DNA from: Kiritimatiellia bacterium
GTDB lineage: Bacteria; Verrucomicrobiota; Kiritimatiellia; RFP12; UBA1067
Reading direction: 5' to 3'
Length of the DNA: 15,853 nucleotides
NCBI GenBank assembly: GCA_900771305.1
Contig: CAAGNL010000532.1
Coordinates: 1-15,853 of the forward strand
Shown: positions 1 through 7,900 of the stretch, piece by piece
Layout of the letters: the number at the start of each line of letters is the position of its first letter
Numbering within the stretch: the first letter of the stretch is position 1
Translations under genes and position numbers: made by a program
The notes under the pieces: generated by a model
What the model saw: only the letters and a program-made list of their open reading frames with translations
Told to the model about the DNA's origin: nothing
Database searches by the model: none

Positions 1-598
1 CTTCGTACCAGATAAACTGAACCTTGTTCTGCAAGGTCTCATAAAACTTCGTTTTGTATTCATCAGATGCCTTCTCATCGGCAAAGAATCTCGCTATGAC
101 CTCATTTGCACATCGGATGTAATACTCGTCGATAGTGTCATTTGAGGAATCATTTGGAGGCCGATTAACAATGCTGGCGAGTTCCTCGTCTTTCCAACGT
201 GCGAACTCAACGACATACGGATTAGATTTTCTTAGGAAATTCAAAACTATCCACACTGTCGTTAGTCTTTGCTGACCATCTATAACCTCCCATCGGATGT
301 TGTCATCGATCGCTGCCCGTGTTCTGGCAAGGACATCCTCCGTATCTGATTTCGGTAGTGCTTCCAGAAAAATCTTTTTATCTTTTACCAACTCCTTCAC
401 CGCCAATGGTTGAAGGCAATAGAACGAATCGCTACCATCTAAGCTCTCTTTATTCTTGTCTGGCACCATAAATGCGGCGATGTCTTCCAGCAAATCCTTC
501 ACCTGCTGAATTTCCCAACGATACCCGCGCTGATATAGCGGCACCGTAAATTTCTTGCCAGACAAACCGGCGACCGACTTCAGTTCAACATATGCCAT
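1..598 (-). CDS. DUF262 (GmrSD N-terminal family) protein, N-terminal part only
   Basis: The frame opens with ATG at 598-596 and stays open to the window edge, giving 199 codons, so the C-terminus is missing. A good ribosome site (GAAAGGA, about 8 bases upstream) supports the start. Two hallmark motifs of DUF262 are visible: QRGYRW at residues 23-28 (the QRxYxW motif) and DGQQRLTT at residues 107-114. DUF262 is the N-terminal nucleotide-binding, ParB/Srx-like part of GmrSD-type modification-dependent restriction proteins, and it also occurs in many uncharacterised defence-island proteins. Whether an HNH/DUF1524 nuclease domain follows cannot be told, because that part lies outside the window. 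The gene is 102 bases downstream of the acidic-protein gene on the same strand. It is AT-richer than the rest of the window, which hints at horizontal acquisition. Family assignment is firm; a restriction role is inference. Confidence 0.88.
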   Translation of the reverse strand, partial: MAYVELKSVAGLSGKKFTVPLYQRGYRWEIQQVKDLLEDIAAFMVPDKNKESLDGSDSFYCLQPLAVKELVKDKKIFLEALPKSDTEDVLARTRAAIDDNIRWEVIDGQQRLTTVWIVLNFLRKSNPYVVEFARWKDEELASIVNRPPNDSSNDTIDEYYIRCANEVIARFFADEKASDEYKTKFYETLQNKVQFIWYE

Positions 599-700
599 TG
601 ATTTATCCTTTCAAAATTTTTCAGACACATACTTGTACTGCCCTGAAGGACGTCAGAAGATGGCCTCTCTGCACCCTTTCTCTACGCGAGACAAAAACAA

Positions 701-991
701 TTAAACTTCCTCCCCATCTCTCTTGCGAAGGAAGCATTCCAACTCATAGTCGTCTTCACACGGTACGAACTCGCCATCGACGATGGCGCAAAGTTGTCCT
801 CCATGAAGTTCATAGACGAAACTCTTTGACAGCTCGCCCTCGCGACCGTCAAGTGCCTCGTCCTGATCCTCGTCTTCAAGAATCATGAAGTTGGCGGATA
901 TCGCATTCGGATCGATTCTAATCCTCTCGCCTTCTTCGTAGTTGTTAAAATCCCAATCATCGGAATACATGCAACCGATACGTAATAGCAT
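701..991 (-). CDS. Small, strongly acidic hypothetical protein (96 aa)
   Basis: I do not recognise a family. The chosen start is ATG 991-989, because AAAGGAA lies about 8 bases upstream; a longer frame from 1021 would overlap the end of the macro-domain gene and has no better ribosome site. The protein has about 27 Asp/Glu against 8 Arg/Lys in 96 residues, with runs such as EDEDQDE near the middle. It has no signal peptide and no membrane segment, so it is probably cytosolic. Two cysteines near the C-terminus (CEDDYELEC) and one near the N-terminus do not form a clear metal-binding pattern. It sits 17 bases after the macro-domain gene, so the two are very probably co-transcribed. Strong acidity could suit a protein- or nucleic-acid-mimicking partner, but that is speculation. 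Confidence 0.7.
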   Translation of the reverse strand: MLLRIGCMYSDDWDFNNYEEGERIRIDPNAISANFMILEDEDQDEALDGREGELSKSFVYELHGGQLCAIVDGEFVPCEDDYELECFLRKRDGEEV

Positions 992-1008
992 TTTCGTTTT
1001 CCTTTCTT

Positions 1009-1620
1009 TTATGCTCCCCACTCGTTCATCAACCGCTCATACACCGCCGCATCCCGCTCCGAGAAACAGCAGAAGATGACCTCCAGCTCCTCCTCTCTGC
1101 GACTCGCGGCCCCTTGCGGCCCTTCGGGTTCGCTTCGCTCAGGCAACCCGACACCTGCGGCGCGGGCGCATCTCGTCTCTGTGGGAAACAAAAACTCCTC
1201 CGCCTCTCTCACCGCAATCTTCGCGGCATCCTCAATCGGGTAGCCGTACACGCCTGTCGAGATACAGGGGAAGGCGATGGACTTGCAGCCGTTCTCCGCC
1301 GCAAGTGCGAGAGAGTTGCGATAGCAGGCGGCAAGCTTCTCCGGCTCTCCATGCTGTCCGTCACGATAGACCGGCCCGACGGTGTGGATGACGTACTTCG
1401 CGGGCAGTTTGAACCCCGACGTAATCCGCGCCTCGCCCGTCGGACACCTCACGCCCGGCCTCACCTCCGGCACCTTGAGGCACGCCTTGAAAAGCTCTTC
1501 GCCCGCTGCGTCGTGAATCGCCCCATCAACACCGCTGCCTCCGAGCATCATCTGGTTGGCGGCATTGACGATGGCATCCACCGCCAGCGTCGTGATGTCG
1601 CCTTGGATTATCTTGATCAT
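1009..1620 (-). CDS. Macro-domain protein, O-acetyl-ADP-ribose deacetylase (YmdB/MacroD-like)
   Basis: The 203-residue protein is a single macro domain, which binds ADP-ribose and in this subgroup typically hydrolyses O-acetyl-ADP-ribose or mono-ADP-ribosyl-protein bonds in the cytosol. Family signatures are present: GDIT at 7-10, VDAIVNAAN at 14-22, GGSGVDGAIH at 27-36 (containing the Asp and His expected near the scissile bond), and the phosphate-binding loop ISTGVYGYP at 120-128. The C-terminal helix ending FCCFSERDAAVYERLM is also typical. Residues about 145-178 do not belong to the fold as I know it. They look like an extra segment of about 27 residues spliced in frame between the helix EAEEFL and the strand EVIFCC (see the repeat entry at 1087-1188). 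The start has AAAAGGG about 11 bases upstream. The acidic-protein gene follows after 17 bases. Confidence 0.9.
   Translation of the reverse strand: MIKIIQGDITTLAVDAIVNAANQMMLGGSGVDGAIHDAAGEELFKACLKVPEVRPGVRCPTGEARITSGFKLPAKYVIHTVGPVYRDGQHGEPEKLAACYRNSLALAAENGCKSIAFPCISTGVYGYPIEDAAKIAVREAEEFLFPTETRCARAAGVGLPERSEPEGPQGAASRREEELEVIFCCFSERDAAVYERLMNEWGA
1087..1188. repeat. In-frame palindrome-containing inserted segment in the macro gene
   Basis: This stretch encodes the Arg/Pro/Glu/Ala-rich part of the macro protein that has no counterpart in the family as I know it. It is G+C rich and repetitive. It contains an inverted repeat CGGGTT (1125-1130) / AACCCG (1145-1150) with a 14-base loop, plus short internal echoes (CTTGCGGCCC, CCCTTCGGG, TTCGCTTCGCTC). 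The reading frame crosses it without a stop. The arrangement resembles palindromic mobile repeats that insert in frame into genes, such as the Rickettsia palindromic elements. Whether it is dispersed in this genome cannot be seen from one copy. Confidence 0.5.
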
Positions 1621-1642
1621 TTCGCAAAAACCCTTTTGTTTT

Positions 1643-1801
1643 TTAGACAGGATTTACAGGATCAACAGGATTAGGGGAACGGTAGATACGGTATTTGTGT
1701 TTGTGCTTTTTATACACCTCTTCAAGATAACCAGTCCCGAAATGACGATGTACGGCCATGGCCGACTCAATAACCTTGTAACAAAGTTCATCAATACTCA
1801 T
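1643..1801 (-). pseudogene. Truncated GxxExxY-family gene (52 codons)
   Basis: The frame runs from ATG 1801-1799 to TAA 1645-1643. Residues 1-31 match the start of the GxxExxY protein family (TIGR04256, a small family often placed in the PD-(D/E)XK nuclease superfamily): ELCYKVIESAMAVHRHFG at 5-22, then GYLEEVY at 24-30, which is the GxxExxY motif itself. Family members are usually about 120-130 residues. Here the homology stops just after the motif, and the frame runs through KHKHKYRIYR into the repeat-encoded NPVDPVNPV. The domain core is missing, so I call it a remnant. It has no stop codon within the conserved part, so the truncation is probably an internal deletion. Confidence 0.7.
1644..1673 (+). 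repeat. Left inverted-repeat arm (ACAGGATTN array)
   Basis: Three tandem 9-base units related to ACAGGATTN follow the word TAGACAGGAT. In the reverse direction this arm is translated as the last codons (NPVDPVNPV) and the stop of the truncated GxxExxY frame. Confidence 0.75.
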
Positions 1802-1830
1802 AATCTTGTAAATCCTGTTAATCCTGTCTA
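1801..1830 (-). repeat. Right inverted-repeat arm (ACAGGATTN array)
   Basis: Reverse-complement partner of the array at 1644-1673, with four mismatches in 30 bases. The ATG of the GxxExxY remnant lies at the inner edge of this arm (1801-1799), so the gene starts essentially inside the repeat. The arm ends 10 bases from the last base of the sigma-54 regulator stop codon. Confidence 0.75.
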
Positions 1831-1839
1831 AAACATCCC

Positions 1840-3348
1840 CTACAAATACTTCCTCACCGTGTTCCGGCTCACGTCGAGGGCCTCGGCGGCGCGGGTGAGA
1901 TTCCGGCCGTACTTCTCGTACACGCGGCGGATGTGCAGGCGCGTCGCATCCTCGAGTTTGTCTGGGATGCGTCCCGACTTCAATTCCAGGCCACCCGAAA
2001 GCCCCGCGTTCATCTCCTTGTGTTCGCGCATGAGGGCTTCAAAATCAGACTCCTCCAGGGCGGTCGCCCGGTCAAGGATGTTGATGAGTTCGCGGACGTT
2101 GCCGGGGTAGTCGTAATCCATCAGCGCGGCAATCTGCTCTTCCTTGAGAACGGCGTTGTCGTGGAACTTGCGCCACCATGCGTTGGCGATGATCGGGATG
2201 TCGTCCTTGTGTTCGCGCAGGGACGGCGTTCTCATCTGCACCACGTTGAGGCGTTGGTAGAGGTCTTCGCGGAACTTCCCCTCGACCACGAGGCGCGGCA
2301 AGTCGCGGTTTGTGGCCGTGATGAGCCGCACGTCGCACTTCAGCTCCTCCTTGCCGCCCACACGCATAAACCGACCTCCTTCGAGGACGCGCAGCAGGAG
2401 CGCCTGAACCTCCAGCGACATCTCTCCAATCTCGTCGAGGAAGAGCGTGCCGCCGTCCGCCTGGAGAAACAAACCGTCCGTCCGCTCCACGGCGTTCGTG
2501 AACGCCCCACGCTCGTGTCCGAAGAACCGGTCCTCCAGGAGGCCTTTCGTCACGCTCGCGCAGTTGAAGGCGACGAACGGCATCTTCCATCTCGGACTCT
2601 TCGTGTGGATCTGCTGGGCGACTGTCTCCTTGCCGGTGCCGCTTTCGCCGAGGATGAGGACGCGGGCGTGTTCATGCGCCGCCACCCGGTTGATGCGATC
2701 CTGCAAGGTCGTGATCGCGTCGCTTTTCCCCAGAAGCTCCCTGTTGCCGTAGCGGTCGTAATGTTCGACGGCGCTCCTGACATCCGGCTCCCACGCCGCA
2801 GGACGAACGCCGCCGGCGAGATAGCGGGCGGTCGTGGCGTAGAGCGATTCGTCCTGGTAGTTGCGGTAGTAGAACTGCGCCGTGTCGATCAGCGTGAAGT
2901 AGGCGCGAACGTCCGCCGACACTCTCCTCCGATCTTTGAGGAATGGCATGAACGCCTCGACGTCCACGCCAAACGTCTGCCCGACCGCTTCAAGAAGGCT
3001 CCCGTCATAGCAGCGCACCTTCAGGACACCGCCAAGCAGGTCGGCAATGTGTTCGGGCATTTCAAGCGCGCTGATCCACGTCACCTCCACGCCCTTTGCC
3101 TTCAGCTTTGCAAGAGCCACCTTGAGCGATTCAGGATCGCCGCTCAACGAGAGACCAAGAAGGTAGATGTGCTTCCATTGCGGCGTTCCACGTTCCCCCG
3201 CGAGCTCGCCAAGGAACTCCGGCAGACGCCTGCGGCTCACACCGTACACGTCCGCCCGGCCGCCAAGTGCCTTCAATGCGACAGCTGCCGAAGCCACGTA
3301 TTCCGCGTACCCCCAGCCCGTCAGAATCAGGTTCCCGTTCTTCTCCAT
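1840..3348 (-). CDS. Sigma-54-dependent transcriptional activator with atypical N-terminal sensor region
   Basis: The protein is a bacterial enhancer-binding protein of 502 residues from the chosen start. The AAA+ core is complete: Walker A GESGTGKE at 234-241, the sigma-54-contacting loop GAFTNA at 281-286 (usually GAFTGA), Walker B TLFLDEIGEM at 301-310, the ATNRDL and FREDLYQRLN motifs, and YPGNVREL at 414-421. A Fis-type helix-turn-helix closes the protein (about 480-502). Residues 1-210 are neither a receiver, PAS nor GAF domain that I recognise. They alternate strands and helices (ILTGWGYAEY, HIYLLGLSL, GVEVTWISAL) in a way that recalls a DHH-phosphoesterase or CARF-like Rossmann fold without the catalytic His/Asp residues. 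The start at 3348 is preferred over 3480 because MEKNGNLILT begins the first strand, AAGGA lies about 10 bases upstream, and a promoter sits inside the longer frame. Its targets are unknown; the genes downstream on its own strand are candidates. Confidence 0.88.
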   Translation of the reverse strand: MEKNGNLILTGWGYAEYVASAAVALKALGGRADVYGVSRRRLPEFLGELAGERGTPQWKHIYLLGLSLSGDPESLKVALAKLKAKGVEVTWISALEMPEHIADLLGGVLKVRCYDGSLLEAVGQTFGVDVEAFMPFLKDRRRVSADVRAYFTLIDTAQFYYRNYQDESLYATTARYLAGGVRPAAWEPDVRSAVEHYDRYGNRELLGKSDAITTLQDRINRVAAHEHARVLILGESGTGKETVAQQIHTKSPRWKMPFVAFNCASVTKGLLEDRFFGHERGAFTNAVERTDGLFLQADGGTLFLDEIGEMSLEVQALLLRVLEGGRFMRVGGKEELKCDVRLITATNRDLPRLVVEGKFREDLYQRLNVVQMRTPSLREHKDDIPIIANAWWRKFHDNAVLKEEQIAALMDYDYPGNVRELINILDRATALEESDFEALMREHKEMNAGLSGGLELKSGRIPDKLEDATRLHIRRVYEKYGRNLTRAAEALDVSRNTVRKYL

Positions 3349-3386
3349 TTTGTGACAGTCCTTATGATTGCTTTCAATAGGCACGT

Positions 3387-3416
3387 ATCTTATCACATTC
3401 TGCCCGCTCTGTTCAA
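3387..3416 (-). promoter_or_regulatory. Probable sigma-70-type promoter of the sigma-54 activator gene
   Basis: On the minus strand, TTGAAC (3416-3411) and TAAGAT (3392-3387) each match four of six consensus positions, with an 18-base spacer, about 40 bases upstream of the ATG at 3348. The match is moderate and unproven. It fits the start at 3348 better than the longer frame from 3480. Confidence 0.4.
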
Positions 3417-3467
3417 ATTGTAATCGGACAGTTTGCTGTTCGATTCTAAGCGCTGGTCTGTCGAAAG

Positions 3468-3782
3468 TTGTCATGCACAACGATTAGCAATTTCCATGCC
3501 AAGGGGAAATCGGGCGTTTTATCCATGATGAATCGGTCAGAAAATTACCACACGATTAAACTCTACCACCAAGCATTGTCTCGATATGGTCCTGCGAAGA
3601 AAATCGCTGAAAGTTCCCACGGTGTTCATTATTCTGGCGAACTGCGGCACGGCATTTCTGGCGAATGGGATGCGACAAGGCTCCGCGGATATGGTATGAT
3701 TGTACGCAACCATGGAGCTGATGCCAAATATGAAGACCAGTTTGAATGTTGGGGTGTCTGGCGCGACCTTGATCTCCGGTGA
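3468..3782 (+). CDS. Weak small open reading frame of unknown function
   Basis: This frame of 104 codons, or 85 if it starts at the ATG at 3525, fills most of the gap of about 450 bases between the divergent regulator and the metal transporter. I recognise no family. The region has no signal peptide or membrane segment. Neither ATG has a convincing ribosome site: AAGGGG at 3501-3506 is 18 bases from 3525. Base composition is lower in G+C than the transporter that follows. Its TGA (3780-3782) lies just before the transporter start, which would allow translational coupling, and this is the main argument for it being real. It could equally be a decayed gene or chance. Apart from this frame and the regulator promoter I see nothing in 3349-3797. 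Confidence 0.3.
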   Translation: MSCTTISNFHAKGKSGVLSMMNRSENYHTIKLYHQALSRYGPAKKIAESSHGVHYSGELRHGISGEWDATRLRGYGMIVRNHGADAKYEDQFECWGVWRDLDLR

Positions 3783-3797
3783 GGTTGGGTGTCCGTC

Positions 3798-4907
3798 ATG
3801 ACCGCTGCGGAAAGAACTGGAATCATCAATCGCACGTCGATTCTCGGAATCGTCGTGAACGTGCTCATCGCGGGCGTGAAGATCGCGGCGGGACTCCTCG
3901 CGTCCTCAATCGCGATCGTGTCGGAGGGCGTGAACAACGCGGCGGACGCGTTGACGAGCGTGCTGACCATGGTCGGGACGAGGCTGGCGGGACGGCATCC
4001 GGATGCGAAGCATCCATTTGGATACGGGCGAATCGAGTACCTGACGGGACTCGTCGTCGCGGTCGTCATCATCGTCTCGGGCGTGCAGATGCTGATCGAG
4101 TCCGTGAAGCTCATCTTCAGGCCGGAGGAGCTTTCGATTTCCTACGTGTCGCTCACAATTGTCGCAGTCTCGGCGGTCGTGAAGTTCTTTCTGGGCCTCT
4201 ATACGATCGCACGTGGCAGGGTCGCGAAATCCGATGCACTTGTTGGAGTGGGCCTTGAGTGCAGGGGCGACTCGTATATCTCCATCATCACGATTGGCGT
4301 GGCGGTTGTCTTCCTGCTCACGGGGGTCTCCCTCGATGCGTATGCAGGCGTTGTCATGTCGGCGATCATCCTCAAGGCTGGCGTGGAGGTTCTGCTCAAG
4401 ATCGTTTCGGAGCTGATCGGACGTCCGGGTGAGAAGGAGCTTGCTACAAAGATCTACCAGCTCGTCCGCGCGACGCCGGGCGTCGTCGGCGCGGCGGACA
4501 TGATGCTCCACAACTACGGTCCCAACGCCTGGTCCGGTTCGGTCAACGTCGAAATCGACCATGCGAAGAGCGTCGGCGAGGTCTATGCCATGCTGCATGA
4601 ACTTCAACTTGGGATCATGCACGAGGAGCACGTGACGATGGTTTTCGGCGTCTACGCGGTCGACGACGACCACGCCGAGACGCGGCGGATCCGCCGGACG
4701 ATCCTCGAGTATGTGAGGGCACACGAACACGTGAAGAGCTTCCACGCCGTCTATCTCGAGCCAGGGACGAACCGGCTCTACTGCGATCTCGTCGTCGACT
4801 ACGAGCTTGCCGACTGGGAGGCGCTGCGCGCAGATTTCCTCGACTATATGCAGGCAAAGGTTCCGGGACGGGACGTTGTCCTCACGGTCGAGACGGAGTT
4901 CGTCTAA
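3798..4907 (+). CDS. Cation diffusion facilitator (CDF) metal exporter, possibly manganese
   Basis: The 369-residue protein is a CDF-family inner-membrane antiporter that exports divalent metal in exchange for protons. About six membrane segments lie in residues 13-200, followed by a cytoplasmic C-terminal dimerisation and metal-sensing domain, which is longer than usual and reaches residue 369. The family motif HPFGYGRIEYL is at 72-82. The helix II site reads SEGVNNAAD (42-50), giving N46xxxD50. The helix V site reads ECRGD (154-158), giving ExxxD where NxxxD-type relatives usually have DxxxD. Asn in this position is typical of MntE-like manganese exporters, whereas zinc exporters have HxxxD or DxxxD, so manganese is a reasonable guess. 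I chose ATG 3798; GTG at 3789 is the alternative, since the weak GAGG at 3781-3784 fits either imperfectly. The cytochrome gene follows after 34 bases, so co-transcription is possible. Confidence 0.88.
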   Translation: MTAAERTGIINRTSILGIVVNVLIAGVKIAAGLLASSIAIVSEGVNNAADALTSVLTMVGTRLAGRHPDAKHPFGYGRIEYLTGLVVAVVIIVSGVQMLIESVKLIFRPEELSISYVSLTIVAVSAVVKFFLGLYTIARGRVAKSDALVGVGLECRGDSYISIITIGVAVVFLLTGVSLDAYAGVVMSAIILKAGVEVLLKIVSELIGRPGEKELATKIYQLVRATPGVVGAADMMLHNYGPNAWSGSVNVEIDHAKSVGEVYAMLHELQLGIMHEEHVTMVFGVYAVDDDHAETRRIRRTILEYVRAHEHVKSFHAVYLEPGTNRLYCDLVVDYELADWEALRADFLDYMQAKVPGRDVVLTVETEFV

Positions 4908-4941
4908 TCTTTATTGTGCTGGCCAGACAGTGAAAGGCTGA

Positions 4942-7900
4942 ATGATGAAGAACAAGATGGTGGTGCTGGGTCTGTGCGCCGCGATGTTCTGCGGTGTGGG
5001 CGCGGGCGAGATGCGTCCGGTTGCCGTGACGACAGCGACGGAGACGTACAATGCGCAATTCGCCGCCGAGAAGATGATCGACGGCGATCTGAACACCTAC
5101 GCCTGCTTCCAAGACGATTCGCGCGACGGGACTGATCCCCTCTGCGACCCCGCCTTCGCGAAGGCGCCTGTGACCTGCTCCTTCGTTCTGGACCTGGGAG
5201 CCGTGCAGGAGGTCGGCGGACTCAAGTTCACCGCGCGGAACTGCTGGGCGCCGACGATGGCGTCGAGCGTGACCGTATGGAAGGCGGACGATCCGCAGGG
5301 ACGGAAGGGGCTCAAGCGGCTTGTCGCCGATGCGCAGCTGCCGCAGGTGGTCAACGCCTACGCCGCCTACGCGACCTGGCCGAAGACGAGGGCCCGCCAT
5401 CTGCTCGTGCGGGTGAACGACGCCAACCGCAAGCCGATCGTCAACGGCTGGTTCAACAACGTGATGTGGGACTGGGCGCGGATGCGGGGCGACCCGATCA
5501 GCGGCGACGGCAAGTGGTACAACTGCCAAATCGCCGAAATCGCGGCGATCGACGAACTGCCGTCCGACGCGCCGCGGCCGAATGCGGATGACGTCGCCTT
5601 CCCGCGCGAACGGCTGATCCGCGATTGGGTCTATCAGGACTTCGGGCTTGCGGGCTGGCCGAAGTACTTGGCGATGTCCGAGGCGGAGAAGAGGGACTAC
5701 GTCGCGAAGTGCGAGGCACGCCGCAAGGCGCGTCTGGCGACGGTCCGCGCGAAGGCGAGGCAGTTCATCTACACGAAGAACCACGTGATGGGCGGCGAGC
5801 AGGGACTTGTGAGCGCCTACGACCAGTGGGACGACCAGGTGAAGACCGAGAAGGGCAACCATCGTGGCTGGGCGGCCTGCAGCGCCGATTCAACCGACGG
5901 TGTTCCGATGACGGAAATCGGTTCGCAGCTCTGCCTCGGCACCATCAACGAGGATGGTTCAATCACGCATGAGGTGCTGATCGACAAGCCGGAAGGCTTT
6001 ATCGCCCATCCAAATCTCTCCTGGGACGGGACGACGCTGCTCTTCGATATGCGGGACAACCACGACCGCGACTGCACCTCGCTCTACAAGATGGACCTTG
6101 CGACGCGCCGGGTGACGCGTCTCACGTTCCCCGAGAAGGGGGCGGATGGCAAGGACCTCGCGGTGACGGACTCCGAACCGAAGTGGCTGCCGAACGGCGA
6201 CATCGTCTTCACGTCCACCCGCTATTCCCGCATCTGCGACTGCTGGTACCGCGCCGGCGGCGACATCTACACCTGCCGGGCGGACGGTTCGTTCCTTCGC
6301 CGTCTCACGAACGACGAGCTGATGAGCAACCTCCCTCAGGTGACGGAGGACGGCAGGATCGTCTTCACGCGCTGGGAGTACAATTCCCGCACGGCGCTCT
6401 ACCTCCATCCGCTGATGGTGATGAATCCGGATGGGACGGGCCAGACGGAATGGTACGGCAACAACTCCGACTTCCCGAGTTCGATCATCCACGCCAATCC
6501 CGTACCGGGGTCCCGCAAGCTGCTTGGCATCATCGCGGGGCACCACGCGCCCTACAAGGGGAAGCTGGCGCTCATTGACCGGGCCGAGGGCACGCAGGCG
6601 GGCGAAGGCATCGAGTTCGTCGCGGGCGCGGCGCCGAGCCGGAAGCCGGGGCGGCAGCGCGAAGTGGTCAAGCCGCGCAAGTTCAACGATTTTCGAATTG
6701 ACATCTTCGGGCAGGATGGTCCACAGTGGGCCGAATGCTTTGCCTTCGACGAGGACAACTACTTCGTCTCCTTCGTACCGGAGGGATGCGGACGGATGTA
6801 TGGTCCGTACTGGCCGCGCTTCGGTGCCTACTGGCAGAGCTCGGATGGCGCGCGCGAGCTGCTCGCCTACGACTGGAGGCAGTGCGCGGGAGGGATCATC
6901 CCCGTGATGACGCGCAAGGTTCCCGTGAAGCGCGTGGACGCGACGCATCCCGAGGAGAATGATGGCACGTTCTACGTCCAGGATGTCTACCTGGGGCCGG
7001 GTCTGGAGGGAATCCCGCGCGGCACGGTGAAGAAGCTCCGCGTGATGGCGCTCGAGTACCGCACGGCCCGCATCGGCTGGTGCGGCAACGGCGGTGAATA
7101 TGAAAGCGGACTCAACCAGACGCCGATCGCGCTCAACTCCGGCGCGTGGGACGTCCACCATGTCCTCGGCGAAGTGGACGTGGAGGCGGATGGCAGCTGC
7201 GCGTTCAAGGTGCCAGCTCGCCAGGCGGTCTTCTTCCATCTGCTCGACGGCGAGGGCAAGGCGGTGCAGGTGATGCGCAGCTGGGCAACGCTCCAACCGG
7301 GCGAGTATTTCGGCTGCATCGGCTGCCACGAGGAAAAGCGGGACGCGCTGCCGCCGGACGCCCGGAAGACGACGATCGCGCTCTCGAAGCCGCCGCAGGC
7401 GCTCAAGCCGTTCGCGAACGGCACGAAGGAGCATCCGCTCGTGGCGCGGTTCCGCACGGAGAAGTGGACCGACAGCGTGGCGAACTTCCTCGGCGTGAAC
7501 GCGCCGCGGTCGACGGATCCCGACGTGCCGGTGGACGGGTTCAGCTTCCGGCGCGAAATCCAGCCGATTCTCGATCGGAATTGCGTGAAATGTCATGACT
7601 CCAGGCACAAGACGCTGAATCTCACAAGCGAGAGATTCCCCGACGACAAGGTCTGGCGCATGAACGTCAACTACTACAACCCGAAGCGGGCGTGGTCGCA
7701 GAGCTACGTGAACCTCACGGCGCACGGAAACCCCGACAAGTGCCCGTGGATGAAGTGGCTCAAGCCGCGCAGCCGCACGATGATGCTGCCGCCGTACCAT
7801 ATCGGCGCCTGCAAGTCGCCGATCTTCGAGAAGTTCGACGGCGCGCACCACGGCGCGAAACTGACGGACAACGAGAAACGGGTGTTCGCCTGCTGGATCG

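Larger units (their letters stand above)
1644..1830. mobile_element. Small repeat-bounded element with inverted ACAGGATTN arrays
   Basis: Two arrays of the 9-base unit ACAGGATTN face each other. The left array is 1644-1673 and the right array is 1801-1830. Their 30-base arms match at 26 of 30 positions when one is reverse-complemented, and both begin TAGACAGGAT preceded by a T-run. The 127 bases between them hold a truncated GxxExxY gene. The layout resembles a non-autonomous (MITE-like) element, or the residue of a larger element carrying a full GxxExxY gene. No target-site duplication is obvious. It separates the sigma-54 regulator from the macro-domain gene. Confidence 0.6.

Noticed and set aside
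1556..1831. A 91-codon plus-strand frame across the repeat-bounded element
   Set aside because: It reads the ACAGGATTN arrays and the antisense of the GxxExxY remnant; the conserved family motif lies on the minus strand.
1933..3423. A 496-codon plus-strand frame opposite the sigma-54 activator
   Set aside because: The minus strand encodes a complete AAA+ sigma-54 domain with all motifs; the plus-strand product has none and is a codon-bias shadow.
3906..4745. A 279-codon minus-strand frame opposite the CDF transporter
   Set aside because: It is in register with the sense codons and Asp/His/Arg-rich; the plus strand has clear CDF motifs and membrane segments.
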